Positions 25,355-34,028 of a DNA stretch of 64,000 bases are shown here, piece by piece. The notes beneath the pieces were generated by a model. That model saw only the letters and a list, made by a program, of their open reading frames with translations, searched no databases and was not told where the DNA came from. A program made the translations under genes and the position numbers. The stretch spans positions 620,001-684,000 of the forward strand of contig NZ_CP147846.1 of NCBI RefSeq assembly GCF_037327425.1, in the 5' to 3' direction. This DNA is from Rhodococcus sovatensis. GTDB lineage: Bacteria > Actinomycetota > Actinomycetes > Mycobacteriales > Mycobacteriaceae. Numbering within the stretch: the first letter of the stretch is position 1; each line of letters starts with the position of its first letter.

Positions 25355-26446
25355 TCAGCAGTCCATCACTGCCAGTGACCAGCACCAGCCGGCCATCTCT
25401 CGTGCGATGGCGACGTTGGCTACTACGGGCCGTTTGCGGCGTTCGGTGAATCGGACCCACCGATTGTGCAGGCGATGGTTGCCGGCATTGCCGCGAGCTC
25501 GTGCTGCGGCCGGGGCCAGGTCCCACCGTTTGGTCATGGTGGCGCCGAGCGTGTAGTGCGGGCGGTGTTGCCAGGCGGACTCGATGAGCAACCTGCGTAT
25601 GTGTGTGTTGCCGGTCTTGGTGATCGACCCCTGCGCCCGCGATCCGCCAGAGGAGTGTTCACTCGGTACCAGTCCGACGAACGATCCAATTGTGTTGCCA
25701 GTGAAGCGGTTCCAGTCTCCGATTTCCACTGCCAAGGAGAATCCGGTCAGCGTCGCCACCCCGCGTAAGCATCCGAGTCGATGCACGATGGGTGTGAATT
25801 CGCTGTCGGCGGCCATCGCCTCGATTGCTGCATCCAACCTGTCACGGCGCGCGGTCATGGTCAGTACGTGGTCGTAGTCGGCGTCGAATGCCAATCGCGT
25901 CGCGGGCATAGTCAATGCTCGGCGCGCGTCCCCCCGCAGCCATCGGTCGTGGCCCTGGGTCCAGGCGTTGCCAGCGCAGTAGACGATGCCATGACGCAGA
26001 AGTAGTTTGGACAACCGGTGCCGCGAGCGCATCAGGTCACCTCGGCAGTCCTCGCGGGCACGCACGAGATCACGCGCCGCTTCCTGTTCGACGGTCGGGA
26101 TCGAGATCGAGGTGATCTCGTCCAGACGCAGAAGTTTCGCCAGGTGCAGTGCGTCGCGGGCGTCGGTTTTGATGCGGTCACCTGCAGGTCGCTGCAATTT
26201 CGACGGCGCTGCGACTTCGCAGCGGATGCCCGCTTCCGTCAGCGCCCTGTAGAGCCCGAACCCGGTCGGGCCTGCTTCGTACGCGACCGCAGTCGGGCCG
26301 GGTAACGAGGCTATCCAGGATCGGATGTGTTCGTAATCCGGGGTCAACGTGGATCTGAAAATTTCGCCGCTCACGCCGTCGATCGCTGCTGCCGCGACCG
26401 AACGTGCGTGCACATCGAGACCAACACTCGTACGCTCAGTAATCAC
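25355..26446 (-). CDS. IS110-family transposase (DEDD recombinase)
   Basis: This 363-residue transposase is of the bridge-RNA-guided IS110 family. The RuvC-like N-terminal domain supplies Asp11 (VGLDVHA), Glu57 (VAYEAGP) and Asp95/Asp98 (KTDARDA). The C-terminal Tnp_IS116/IS110 domain holds LGCLRGVATLTGFSLAVEIGDWNRF and LVPSEHSSGGSRAQGSITKTGNTHIRRLL, with the conserved catalytic Ser region. The start is a GTG after GAGGCCCC. The reading frame is full length, so the enzyme could be active. Confidence 0.95.
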   Translation of the reverse strand: MITERTSVGLDVHARSVAAAAIDGVSGEIFRSTLTPDYEHIRSWIASLPGPTAVAYEAGPTGFGLYRALTEAGIRCEVAAPSKLQRPAGDRIKTDARDALHLAKLLRLDEITSISIPTVEQEAARDLVRAREDCRGDLMRSRHRLSKLLLRHGIVYCAGNAWTQGHDRWLRGDARRALTMPATRLAFDADYDHVLTMTARRDRLDAAIEAMAADSEFTPIVHRLGCLRGVATLTGFSLAVEIGDWNRFTGNTIGSFVGLVPSEHSSGGSRAQGSITKTGNTHIRRLLIESAWQHRPHYTLGATMTKRWDLAPAAARARGNAGNHRLHNRWVRFTERRKRPVVANVAIAREMAGWCWSLAVMDC

Positions 26447-26449
26447 CGG

Positions 26450-26600
26450 GGCCTCCCACCACTGTTGGATAGACCGAGCAGGGCCAAATTCCTACTCGGT
26501 AACCCACGAACATGGGTGAGAGGGGCCCCGGCCCGCATCCCCCGAAGCTGATGAAATCTCCGGGGCACCCTCATACCGTCTGGCGGCGGAGCCGCCAGCC
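26450..26600 (-). ncRNA. Candidate IS110 bridge RNA region
   Basis: Upstream of the transposase start the minus strand can form four consecutive hairpins: 26580-26598 (CTGGCGGC arms, 3-base loop), 26540-26565 (CCCCGGAG/CTTCGGGG, 10-base loop), 26502-26517 (ACCCA/TGGGT), and 26473-26500 (ACCGAG/CTCGGT with a 16-base internal segment). IS110 elements are known to encode a structured RNA with target- and donor-binding loops in a non-coding end. The position fits; loop assignments are not possible by eye. Confidence 0.6.
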
Positions 26601-26699
26601 GAAAATCCTGCACGATGGCATCTCATCCGGGACGGGTGATTCGGAATCGACCGACCAGCTGCATAGTCGTGGGACAACAGCTGCCAAGCGGGTGAATTC

Positions 26700-28307
26700 G
26701 TGACTGCTGCAACGAAAACAGGTTCGGGGCTCGTGCTGACAGTGCTGGCGTCGAGTCAGTTCTTGATGACGCTGGACAGTTCGGTCATGAACGTGTCGAT
26801 GGCTCAGGTTGCAGCCGACTTGGACACGACAATTACCGGGATCCAGACGGCGATCACGCTCTACACGCTGGTGATGGCGACGCTCATGATCACCGGGGGC
26901 AAGATCGGCACCATCATGGGACGGCGCCGAGCATTTGCCCTCGGTCTCGTCATCTACGGCCTCGGGTCGCTCATCACCGCGCTGGCACCGAATCTTCCGG
27001 TGCTGTTCATCGGGTGGTCGCTACTGGAAGGCATGGGTGCGGCACTGATCATGCCTGCCATCGTTGCGTTGGTTGCGGCGAACTTCCCTCCTGAAAGGCG
27101 AGCAGCAGCATACGGTCTGGTCGCTGCAGCGGGCGCGATGGCGGTAGCGGCGGGGCCGTTGATCGGGGGAGCGGTGACCACGTTCGCCTCGTGGCGTTAC
27201 GTTTTCGTCGGTGAGGTCGTTCTCGTCGTTGTGATCTTGTTGGTGTTGCGTCGTATCAAGGACGTTCCACCTGCACGAGTTCGGCTTGATCTGGTCGGCT
27301 CCGCGCTCTCGGTTGCCAGCCTGGGTCTGATCGTGTTCGGCGTGCTCAGATCGGGTGAGTGGGGATGGATTCGGCCGAAACCGGGAGGCTCCGAGATCGC
27401 GGGCTTGTCACCGGTGATCTGGTTGCTGTTGGCCGGAACGATGCTCTTGTATGTATTCATGAGATGGCAGACGCATCTTGCCGAGTCCGGCGGAGAACCG
27501 TTGATCGATCCGCGGCTGCTTCGCAACCGTCAATTGACCGGTGGGCTCACCATGTTCTTTGCGCAGTTCACAGTCCAGGCGGGCGTGTTCTTCACCGTGC
27601 CGCTGTTCCTGTCGGTCGTTCTGGAACTGAGCGCCCTTCAGACCGGCATACGACTCATCCCGCTGTCGATTGCGTTGCTCGTCGCAGCCGCGGGCATTCC
27701 GAAGCTGTGGCCTCACGCGAACCCTCGTCGAGTTGTGCGGTGGGGTTTGGCGTCGATGATCATCGGCATCCTGGTGTTGGTCGCGGGTCTCGATCCGGGT
27801 GCCGATGCCGGCATCGTGGCGATACCGATGCTTCTGATGGGTCTGGGGCTCGGGGCCCTGGCCTCGCAGCTCGGCGCGGTGACGGTATCGGCCGTCCCGG
27901 ATTCCCAAAGTGCAGAGGTCGGCGGGCTACAGAACACCGCCACCAATCTCGGTGCATCGCTGGGAACTGCGTTGATTGGGTCGGTACTCATCGCAACCCT
28001 GAGCGCGACGATCGTTGCGGGCATCCAGTCGAACCCCGATGTTCCGGCCGCAGTGAGGGAGCAGGCCACCACCGAGCTCGCCAGCGGTGTTCCGTTCTTG
28101 TCCGACAGCCAGCTGAAGGCTGCACTGAACGAGACGTCCGTGCCGGACTCGGCCACTCAGGAGATAGTGGACCTCAATGCGGACGCTCGGCTCGAGGCGC
28201 TCCGAGTTGCGCTGGCGCTGGCAGCTCTGCTGGGGCTGGCAGCCTTGTTCTTCACGGGCAATATTCCGCGGCAGGCACCTACCGCTCAGGTGCCCGAGGG
28301 CCCGTAG
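26700..28307 (+). CDS. MFS transporter, DHA2 (EmrB/QacA) type
   Basis: This 535-residue integral membrane protein has about 14 helices typical of the DHA2 proton-drug antiporters. LASSQFLMTLDSSVMNVSM is the helix 1 signature (Asp in LDSSVMNV), GGKIGTIMGRRRAFALG is motif A between helices 2 and 3, and GAAMAVAAGPLIGGAV-type residues near 145 correspond to antiporter motif C. It starts with GTG after a weak ribosome site. The IS110 element lies only about 100 bases upstream and may have replaced its original promoter. The drug or metabolite is unknown. Confidence 0.9.
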   Translation: MTAATKTGSGLVLTVLASSQFLMTLDSSVMNVSMAQVAADLDTTITGIQTAITLYTLVMATLMITGGKIGTIMGRRRAFALGLVIYGLGSLITALAPNLPVLFIGWSLLEGMGAALIMPAIVALVAANFPPERRAAAYGLVAAAGAMAVAAGPLIGGAVTTFASWRYVFVGEVVLVVVILLVLRRIKDVPPARVRLDLVGSALSVASLGLIVFGVLRSGEWGWIRPKPGGSEIAGLSPVIWLLLAGTMLLYVFMRWQTHLAESGGEPLIDPRLLRNRQLTGGLTMFFAQFTVQAGVFFTVPLFLSVVLELSALQTGIRLIPLSIALLVAAAGIPKLWPHANPRRVVRWGLASMIIGILVLVAGLDPGADAGIVAIPMLLMGLGLGALASQLGAVTVSAVPDSQSAEVGGLQNTATNLGASLGTALIGSVLIATLSATIVAGIQSNPDVPAAVREQATTELASGVPFLSDSQLKAALNETSVPDSATQEIVDLNADARLEALRVALALAALLGLAALFFTGNIPRQAPTAQVPEGP

Positions 28308-28332
28308 TTTCACGGCAATGAAATACGCTTCG

Positions 28333-28737
28333 TCAGCGTGTCCAGCGAATCCTGATGGGGCCCTTGGCTGTCGACGGGTCGACGACGGTACCCTTCTGGG
28401 TGATCTCCACTTCGCCGGCGTCGACCAAACGGCGGGCCGCGCGCCGCACGGGTTCCATCAGTTCGCGCCACTCGGTCTCGGACATCGCACGCGCAACGTC
28501 CGACGGGCAGATCGTCGAGTCACGAGAGCGGGCATCGAGCAGCTCGCGAATCTTCGCTTCGAGCTCGCGGTCCGATGCGGTCACCTTGTGTCGACGGCAG
28601 GCATCGCTGCAATATTTGATGTCATCCCAGTTCTTCTCCCACTTCTTGCGCCACTCGATGCGCCGACCGCAGGATGCACACGTCTTGTCCGGCGGCGTCG
28701 ACTGCTTGGTTCGGTGTGCGTGGGCCACCGAAACCAC
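28333..28737 (-). CDS. DUF2256-DUF3253 fusion protein
   Basis: This 134-residue protein joins two small domains. Residues about 18-50 form a zinc-ribbon of the DUF2256 type (CASCGRRIEWRKKWEKNW, then KYCSDACRRHK, four Cys). Residues about 58-134 form a DUF3253 winged-helix-like domain (TICPSDVARAMSETEWRELM, AARRLVDAGEVEITQKG, DPSTAKGPIRIRW). The zinc ribbon and winged helix suggest nucleic-acid binding, but no role is known to me. The GTG start is uncertain by three codons. It converges on the MFS gene and lies 11 bp after the TetR gene. Confidence 0.85.
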   Translation of the reverse strand: MVSVAHAHRTKQSTPPDKTCASCGRRIEWRKKWEKNWDDIKYCSDACRRHKVTASDRELEAKIRELLDARSRDSTICPSDVARAMSETEWRELMEPVRRAARRLVDAGEVEITQKGTVVDPSTAKGPIRIRWTR

Positions 28738-28748
28738 TGTAGCTTTCG

Positions 28749-29366
28749 TCAGCGATGGGTGGTGGAGACGAAGTGGTGGGTCGCAGCGTCGACGATTTGC
28801 GCCGGCGTCACATCGATCTCGTCGTCGAGCCAGGCGACGACGAGTTCGGCGAGGCCTCCGATGAACAGCATGCCGTTGATTTGTGACTGCGGCTCCGGCC
28901 AGGCTCGCTCGCCGTACAGGTCGCGGGCCTGATCAGCGACGAATTTGGCGAAGTCCCGCATCGATTCGCGTCGATGTGCGCGGAGTGAGTCGACGGCAGC
29001 GGATTCGATCATCGCGACTCGTCCCTTGCGTCGATCCTCGGTCAGGACGGTGACGAAGGCCGCGATGGCGTTGCGCACCTGACCTTCTACGGTGTCAGCT
29101 GGAGTGTGCAGTGCGGTCAGGGCCGCGGCTCGAATTTCCTCGGCAATGGCATCGACGACGTGCCGGAGGAGATCGTCTCTGCTGCTGAAGTTCTGGTAGA
29201 AGTAGCGTTCGGTGAGCTTTGCCTGCGCGCAGATCGCGGTCATCGTCGCGCCCGCTGCGCCGGCGGTGCCGAAGACTTCGAGACCGGCTTCGAGCAAGCG
29301 CGTCCGACGCTCGGTTGCGCGGTCGTCTGCGCTCATGCCCGCATAACGGCGTGTCGTCGGAGTCAT
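28749..29366 (-). CDS. TetR-family regulator divergent from the P450
   Basis: This 205-residue TetR protein has its HTH at residues about 15-60 (RRTRLLEAGLEVFGTAGAAGATMTAICAQAKLTERYFYQNFSSRDDLL). The ATG giving MTPTTRRYAG is preferred to a more distant start because of family length. It is transcribed away from a cytochrome P450 gene, and a perfect inverted repeat lies in the 84-bp gap. A TetR gene divergent from a cyp136 gene is the arrangement I recall from Mycobacterium tuberculosis (Rv3058c/Rv3059), so this pair is probably the counterpart. Confidence 0.88.
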   Translation of the reverse strand: MTPTTRRYAGMSADDRATERRTRLLEAGLEVFGTAGAAGATMTAICAQAKLTERYFYQNFSSRDDLLRHVVDAIAEEIRAAALTALHTPADTVEGQVRNAIAAFVTVLTEDRRKGRVAMIESAAVDSLRAHRRESMRDFAKFVADQARDLYGERAWPEPQSQINGMLFIGGLAELVVAWLDDEIDVTPAQIVDAATHHFVSTTHR

Positions 29367-29411
29367 GGATAGATGTTGACAGATGCTCTCGCTGTGACGC
29401 ACACTACAGTT

Positions 29412-29435
29412 ATCTGACATGGCTTCCTGTCAGAT
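29412..29435. promoter_or_regulatory. Putative TetR operator, TetR/P450 intergenic region
   Basis: ATCTGACA (29412-29419) and TGTCAGAT (29428-29435) form a perfect 8-base inverted repeat with an 8-base spacer. It ends 15 bases before the P450 start, where a bound repressor would block it. Confidence 0.72.
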
Positions 29436-29450
29436 TGACGGAGGTTGAAC

Positions 29451-30803
29451 ATGTCTCGGATTCTTGCCGCTCCACCTGCAGATTCGCGCCTCGAAGCAGT
29501 CTCCGGCGACGGGGGACTTCCTGTTGTCGGGCACACCCTCGAGTACATCAAGGACCCCTTGGCGCTGTTCGGACGGCGGTGGGAGAAGTACGGCGAGGTG
29601 TCGTGGTTGACCATGGCAGGGCAGCGCTGGATCACCGTCCTCGGACCGGATGCATGCCAGCAGGTTCTACAGAACAAGGACAAGGCATTCGTCAACAGTG
29701 ACGGATGGTCGTTGCTGATCGGCCCGTTCTTCCACGGTGGGCTCATGCTGCTGGATTCCGAGGAGCACCTTCGTCACCGCCGAATCATGCAGCAGGCCTT
29801 CACACGTGACCGCCTCACCAAGTCCGTCGAATCCCTCAATCCCGTCGTCAGCGCGGGACTGGATGCGTGGTCCGCAGCCGACGGTTTCCTGGTGTACCCC
29901 GCTTTGAAATCCCTCACTCTCGACATCGCGACAAGCATCTTCATGGGTGGGGCCGAGGGCAGCACCGAGGCTGAAATAGCGGAGATCAACGCCAGTTTCG
30001 TCGCGTGCGTGCAGGCGGCGACGTCTATCGTCCGGTACCGGTTGCCGGGCACGCGGTGGAAGCGTGGACTCGACGGCCGGAAGGTTCTCGACGCCTTCTT
30101 CCGGCGGTACCTCCCGGCCCGGCGTGCGAACGAGACCGACGACCTCTTCTCGGTGTTGTGCCACATCGAATCCGATACAGGCCAGCGCTTCACGGACGAC
30201 GAAGTGGTCGACCATATGATCTTCCTGCTGATGGCAGCCCACGACACCTCGACCATCACACTCTCGACGATGATGCAGTACCTCGGACAGCATCCTGAGT
30301 GGCAGCGCAAGTGTCGGGCGGAGTCGACGGCACTGGGTACCGATTCACCGACGCTGACGCAGCTCGACGAACTGCACTCACTCGACCTGGTCATGAAAGA
30401 GTGCCTCAGGTTGGTCTCACCGACTCCCGTCGTCGCTCGGCGGGCGGTGAAAGACACCGAGGTTCAGGGCAAATACGTCCCCGCAGGGACGTACGCGTCG
30501 GTCGCGCCACACTTCACCCACCATATGGCGCAGTACTGGCCGAACCCCGAGGTGTTCGATCCTGGCCGGTTCGACACCGACCGATGCGAGGACAAAGTGC
30601 ATCGCTACGCGTGGGAGCCGTTCGGCGGTGGAGTGCACAAGTGCATCGGCATGTTCTTCGCCGGCGCCGAAATCAAGACGATCATGCACCACCTGCTACT
30701 GCGCTACGACTGGGCTGTGGACACCGATTACGTTGCGCCGCTGAACTTCACCTCACTGCCGTTCCCGGAAGACGGACAACCGGTGGACCTGCGACTTAGA
30801 TGA
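29451..30803 (+). CDS. Cytochrome P450, CYP136-like
   Basis: This 450-residue P450 has the I-helix oxygen-binding motif AAHDTST near residues 262-268, the K-helix ECLR near 317-320 and the heme loop FGGGVHKCIG with Cys398. The N-terminal GDGGLPVVGHTLEYI, the GPFFHGGLMLLDSEEH segment and the RHRRIMQQAFTRDRL segment closely recall the mycobacterial CYP136 family. The ATG follows GGAGG at six bases. There is no ferredoxin or reductase gene beside it. A lipid or sterol-like substrate is possible but unproven; the downstream lipase-like gene is convergent and overlaps it by eight bases. Confidence 0.9.
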   Translation: MSRILAAPPADSRLEAVSGDGGLPVVGHTLEYIKDPLALFGRRWEKYGEVSWLTMAGQRWITVLGPDACQQVLQNKDKAFVNSDGWSLLIGPFFHGGLMLLDSEEHLRHRRIMQQAFTRDRLTKSVESLNPVVSAGLDAWSAADGFLVYPALKSLTLDIATSIFMGGAEGSTEAEIAEINASFVACVQAATSIVRYRLPGTRWKRGLDGRKVLDAFFRRYLPARRANETDDLFSVLCHIESDTGQRFTDDEVVDHMIFLLMAAHDTSTITLSTMMQYLGQHPEWQRKCRAESTALGTDSPTLTQLDELHSLDLVMKECLRLVSPTPVVARRAVKDTEVQGKYVPAGTYASVAPHFTHHMAQYWPNPEVFDPGRFDTDRCEDKVHRYAWEPFGGGVHKCIGMFFAGAEIKTIMHHLLLRYDWAVDTDYVAPLNFTSLPFPEDGQPVDLRLR

Positions 30804-31662
30804 GTCGGTCGATCAGCCACCCGACGATATCGGCCGTGACCTCGTCGCGGTTTGTCTCGTTCACGATTTCGTGTCGCGCGCCCTGGTAGATCTTGACGGT
30901 CACATCGCTCATGCCGGCTTCACGGTAGCGGGACGCCAACTGTTCGATCAGCTGCCCGCCACCGGCCAGTGGATCGTCGGATCCCGAGGCGATCAAGAGT
31001 GGGAGATCGGAGCGAATTTCACCGAGCTCGTGCGGGTCTGCGAGCTTGTTCGCCTCGGTGAAAAGTGCGGGGACGGTGGTCTCGGGCAAGTCGAAACCGC
31101 ACAGCTCGTCGGCGACGTAGGCGTCGACCTCGGCTTCGTCGCGTGAGAGCCACTCGTATCCCGTGCGATGCTCGAATGCGCTGTTGAAGACGCTCAGGTC
31201 GCCGGCCGGGGCGTCGACCATTCCGGCTGCGAGGACATCGAGTGTAGTGGATCCCGACAGGACGACCCCCGTATACAGGTCGGAGCGTTCGATCAGGACA
31301 TGTTGCGCAGCAAACGATCCCATCGAGTGCGCGAAGAGGAACAGTGGGAGGTCCGGATAGTCGTTCAGCAGTGCTTCACCGAGTTGCTCGATGTCCGCCC
31401 ACAATGCGGCGAAGCCGACCGACCCGAAGTCTCCAGCTGTCTCGGCGATCGACACGCCGTGCCCGCGATGGTCGGACGCGACGACATGGAACCCGGCGTC
31501 GTTCAAGGCCGCGGCGAACCGTGCGTACCGGCGGCCGTGCTCGGCGAGCCCGTGCGCGATCTGTACGACGCCGCGGGCGGGCTCGACCGAGGTGGCCCAG
31601 GTGTAGGTCGAGATATCGAGCTGGTCCTGCTTCGAGATGTACGACGATGCTGCGGCGGTCAT
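30796..31662 (-). CDS. Monoacylglycerol-lipase-like alpha/beta hydrolase
   Basis: This 288-residue serine hydrolase is of the monoglyceride lipase/lysophospholipase group. GLAEHGRRYARFAAALNDAG and ASDHRGHG (oxyanion and cap region) come first, LFAHSMGSFAA holds the nucleophilic Ser, ASGSDDPLAGG the Asp and GARHEIVNE the His. The ATG follows AAGGAG at six bases. The longer open frame upstream is not translated sequence of this family. Its stop region overlaps the tail of the P450 gene on the other strand by eight bases. Confidence 0.9.
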   Translation of the reverse strand: MTAAASSYISKQDQLDISTYTWATSVEPARGVVQIAHGLAEHGRRYARFAAALNDAGFHVVASDHRGHGVSIAETAGDFGSVGFAALWADIEQLGEALLNDYPDLPLFLFAHSMGSFAAQHVLIERSDLYTGVVLSGSTTLDVLAAGMVDAPAGDLSVFNSAFEHRTGYEWLSRDEAEVDAYVADELCGFDLPETTVPALFTEANKLADPHELGEIRSDLPLLIASGSDDPLAGGGQLIEQLASRYREAGMSDVTVKIYQGARHEIVNETNRDEVTADIVGWLIDRLI

Positions 31663-31768
31663 GAAGGTCTCCTTCGGCGGGCGCTGAGGGCGGGGGCGCT
31701 GAGAAGGAACATATCGCTTCGGCCTTGTTGTCCGTTCGCAGATCGTCGTATTCGACTCCGCGCGCCCG

Positions 31769-32689
31769 CTAGTTCTCGTCGATGACCGAGTACGACGAGG
31801 CGTCGCCCGCGATCGATCGGCTCGAGGTTCCGTCGACGCCGACCGGGATGTCGCCTGCAAGGGTGATGCGCTCGAGACGGCGGTACTGCTCGTCGTAGTC
31901 GGCGACGGCATAGTGCTGGGTCGCACGGTTGTCCCAGATGGCGACGTCGCCGAGCTGCCACGACCACCGAGTAGTGTTCTCCAGCTTGGTCACTCGTTCC
32001 TGAAGTAGGTTGAAGACGGTCTGCGATTCCTTCGACGACAGACCGACGAAACCCTTGACGAAGTGGCCGAGTACAAGTGTCTTCTCGCCGGTCACCGGGT
32101 GGATTCGAACGACAGGATGCTCCGTCTCGAAGTACGTCGATTGGAACTCCGCGCGGTACTCTGTCGTCTTTTCGTCGGCGATCTTCTCGGCCGCCGTCGC
32201 GGCATAGTCGTAGACGTTGGTGTGCACGGCCCGCAGGCTCTCGGTCAAGGCCTTCAGTGAGTCCGGCAGCGCGTTGTACGCTGCCGTCGACGACGCCCAC
32301 ACTGTGGTCCCGCCGTATTCGGGCAGTGCGACGGCACGCAGAATGGATGCCTTGGGGATGCGGTCGACGAAGGTGACGTCCGAATGCCAGCTGTTCGCCT
32401 TACCGTATTCGGAGTCGATGGCGAGCGTCTTCACCCCGCGAGAGGTGACGGTGGGGTGCGGCGTGGTCGGGGTGCCGAGCTGTTCTGCGAACGCGTACTG
32501 CCCGTCTTCGTCGAGGTGGTGCTGACCGCGGAAGAAGATGACCTTGTGTTCGGCGAGCGCAGCACGGATGAGGTCGACGGTGGTGGAGGCGAGATCGCCA
32601 CCGAGCGTGACGCCGTCGATGCGCGCGCCGATGTGCTGGCCGAGTTTGACCACCTCGGCCTGCTGTGTGGGTGCAAAGGATGTCGACAT
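31769..32689 (-). CDS. TauD/AtsK-family Fe(II)/2-oxoglutarate dioxygenase
   Basis: This 306-residue dioxygenase has iron ligands His102 and Asp104 (WHSDVTF) and His259 (RATQHYAVADY). An Arg about 12-15 residues later (YRRLERITL) binds 2-oxoglutarate. The family releases sulfite or sulfate from alkylsulfonates or alkyl sulfate esters. It is the last gene of a minus-strand operon with an aliphatic-sulfonate-type ABC transporter and a flavin monooxygenase, which supports sulfur scavenging. AtsK-type sulfate-ester cleavage and taurine cleavage cannot be told apart here. Confidence 0.92.
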   Translation of the reverse strand: MSTSFAPTQQAEVVKLGQHIGARIDGVTLGGDLASTTVDLIRAALAEHKVIFFRGQHHLDEDGQYAFAEQLGTPTTPHPTVTSRGVKTLAIDSEYGKANSWHSDVTFVDRIPKASILRAVALPEYGGTTVWASSTAAYNALPDSLKALTESLRAVHTNVYDYAATAAEKIADEKTTEYRAEFQSTYFETEHPVVRIHPVTGEKTLVLGHFVKGFVGLSSKESQTVFNLLQERVTKLENTTRWSWQLGDVAIWDNRATQHYAVADYDEQYRRLERITLAGDIPVGVDGTSSRSIAGDASSYSVIDEN

Positions 32690-32691
32690 GG

Positions 32692-34020
32692 TCAGCCTTT
32701 CAGTGAGGTGGTTCGTGACGGAAGCGCGGGCAGTCCGTAGTGGCCGCGCAGGGTGGTTCCGGTGTATTCAGTGCGAAAGAGTCCGCGCTGCTGGAGAATC
32801 GGGACGACCTGGTCGACGAAGATGTCGAGTCCGCCGGGAAGGTACGGGGGCATGATGTTGAAACCGTCGGCCGCACCGCCGTCGAACCACAGCTCGAGCT
32901 CGTCGGCAAGTTGTTCGGGGGTTCCGGCGAACGTCCGGTGACCGCGTCCTCCGCCGAGCAGTCCGATCAGCTGCCGCACAGTCAGTTCCTCGGTCTCGGC
33001 CAGGTTCTTCACCAACTGGTAGCGGCTCTTGTTGCCGCGGATCTGTTCGATCGGGGGCAGCGGGGGCAGTGGGGAATCGAGGGAGTGCCCGCTGAGATCG
33101 GTTCCGAGCATCCACGACAGCTGCCGCAGTGAGTACTCCGGCGAGATGAGGTCGGTGAACTCGGCCTCGAGACCCACTGCGTCCGCCTCGGTGTCCGCCA
33201 GGTACGGCACGATCCCGGGCAGGACCTTCAGGTCGTCGGGAGCCCTACCGAAACGCCTCAGGCGTGACTTCAGGTCTCGGTAGAAGTCCTGGCCTTCGGT
33301 CAGGGTGCGCTGCGCGGTGAAGACGGCCTCGGCGTACTGGGCGGCGAAGTCCTTGCCGCTCGCCGATGACCCAGCCTGCACCAGAAGCGGGCGTCCCTGC
33401 ACCGAGCGCGGTGAATTGAGTGGCCCGCGTACCGAGAATCGAGGGCCCCGATGGTCGATGGTGTTGACCTTGTCGCTGTCGGCGAAGATGCCGGACTCCT
33501 CGTCGAGCACAAGGGCGTTCTCGTCCCAGCTGGACCACAACGCAGTGGCGACGTCGACGAACTCGGCGGCGCGGTCGTAGCGTCCGGCGTGATCGGGCAC
33601 CTCGTCGTAGCCGAAGTTCGCGGCCTCGTCCACACCGCCCGACGTGACGATGTTCCAGCCGGCTCGGCCACCGCTGATGTGATCGAGCGAGGTGAACTTG
33701 CGGGCAAGGTTGAACGGTTCGTTGTATCCGGTGGATGCCGTCGCGATCAGGCCGACGCGGCTGGTGACTGCGGCCATTGCGGTCAGCAGCGTGATGGGCT
33801 CGAAGATCGCCGGTGCGTTGTTGCGCACCCTCGGGCCGGTAGCGAGATTGTCCGCGAAGAACACCGAGTCGAGCTTGCCGCGCTCGGCGAGTCTCGCGAG
33901 ATCTTGGAAGTGGGCGACGTCGAGCACCCGAGTGGCGTCGGTGCGTGGGTGCCGCCACGCGGCTTCGTGATGGCCGACGCCCATCAGGAATGCATTGAGG
34001 TGCAATTGCTTTCGTGTCAT
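32692..34020 (-). CDS. NtaA/SnaA/DszA-type flavin-dependent monooxygenase
   Basis: This 442-residue FMN-dependent enzyme is of the bacterial-luciferase-like class. KQLHLNAFLMGVGHHEAAWRHP, the FADNLATG region, FEPITLLTAMAAVTSRVGL, SGGRAGWNIVTS and LVQAGSSASGKDFAAQYAEAVF are hallmarks of the NtaA/SnaA/DszA subgroup. The ATG follows AGGAGCAGAC and gives the family length; the open frame continues upstream in the permease region only as shadow. It lies two bases upstream of the TauD-type gene. It probably desulfonates or oxidises an organosulfur compound with reduced flavin from an unlinked reductase. Confidence 0.92.
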   Translation of the reverse strand: MTRKQLHLNAFLMGVGHHEAAWRHPRTDATRVLDVAHFQDLARLAERGKLDSVFFADNLATGPRVRNNAPAIFEPITLLTAMAAVTSRVGLIATASTGYNEPFNLARKFTSLDHISGGRAGWNIVTSGGVDEAANFGYDEVPDHAGRYDRAAEFVDVATALWSSWDENALVLDEESGIFADSDKVNTIDHRGPRFSVRGPLNSPRSVQGRPLLVQAGSSASGKDFAAQYAEAVFTAQRTLTEGQDFYRDLKSRLRRFGRAPDDLKVLPGIVPYLADTEADAVGLEAEFTDLISPEYSLRQLSWMLGTDLSGHSLDSPLPPLPPIEQIRGNKSRYQLVKNLAETEELTVRQLIGLLGGGRGHRTFAGTPEQLADELELWFDGGAADGFNIMPPYLPGGLDIFVDQVVPILQQRGLFRTEYTGTTLRGHYGLPALPSRTTSLKG

Positions 34021-34028
34021 GTCTGCTC

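Larger units (their letters stand above)
25355..26600 (-). mobile_element. IS110-family insertion sequence (approximate limits)
   Basis: The element comprises an IS110-type transposase gene and about 150 bases of structured non-coding DNA on its 5' side. IS110-family elements lack obvious terminal inverted repeats and usually make no target duplication, so the outer limits given are approximate. The 3' end probably lies within some tens of bases to the left of 25355. The insertion separates the SorC gene from the MFS transporter gene. Confidence 0.75.

Noticed and set aside
25355..26446. Terminal inverted repeats for the IS110 element
   Set aside because: None found by eye, which is normal for this family; the limits were left approximate.
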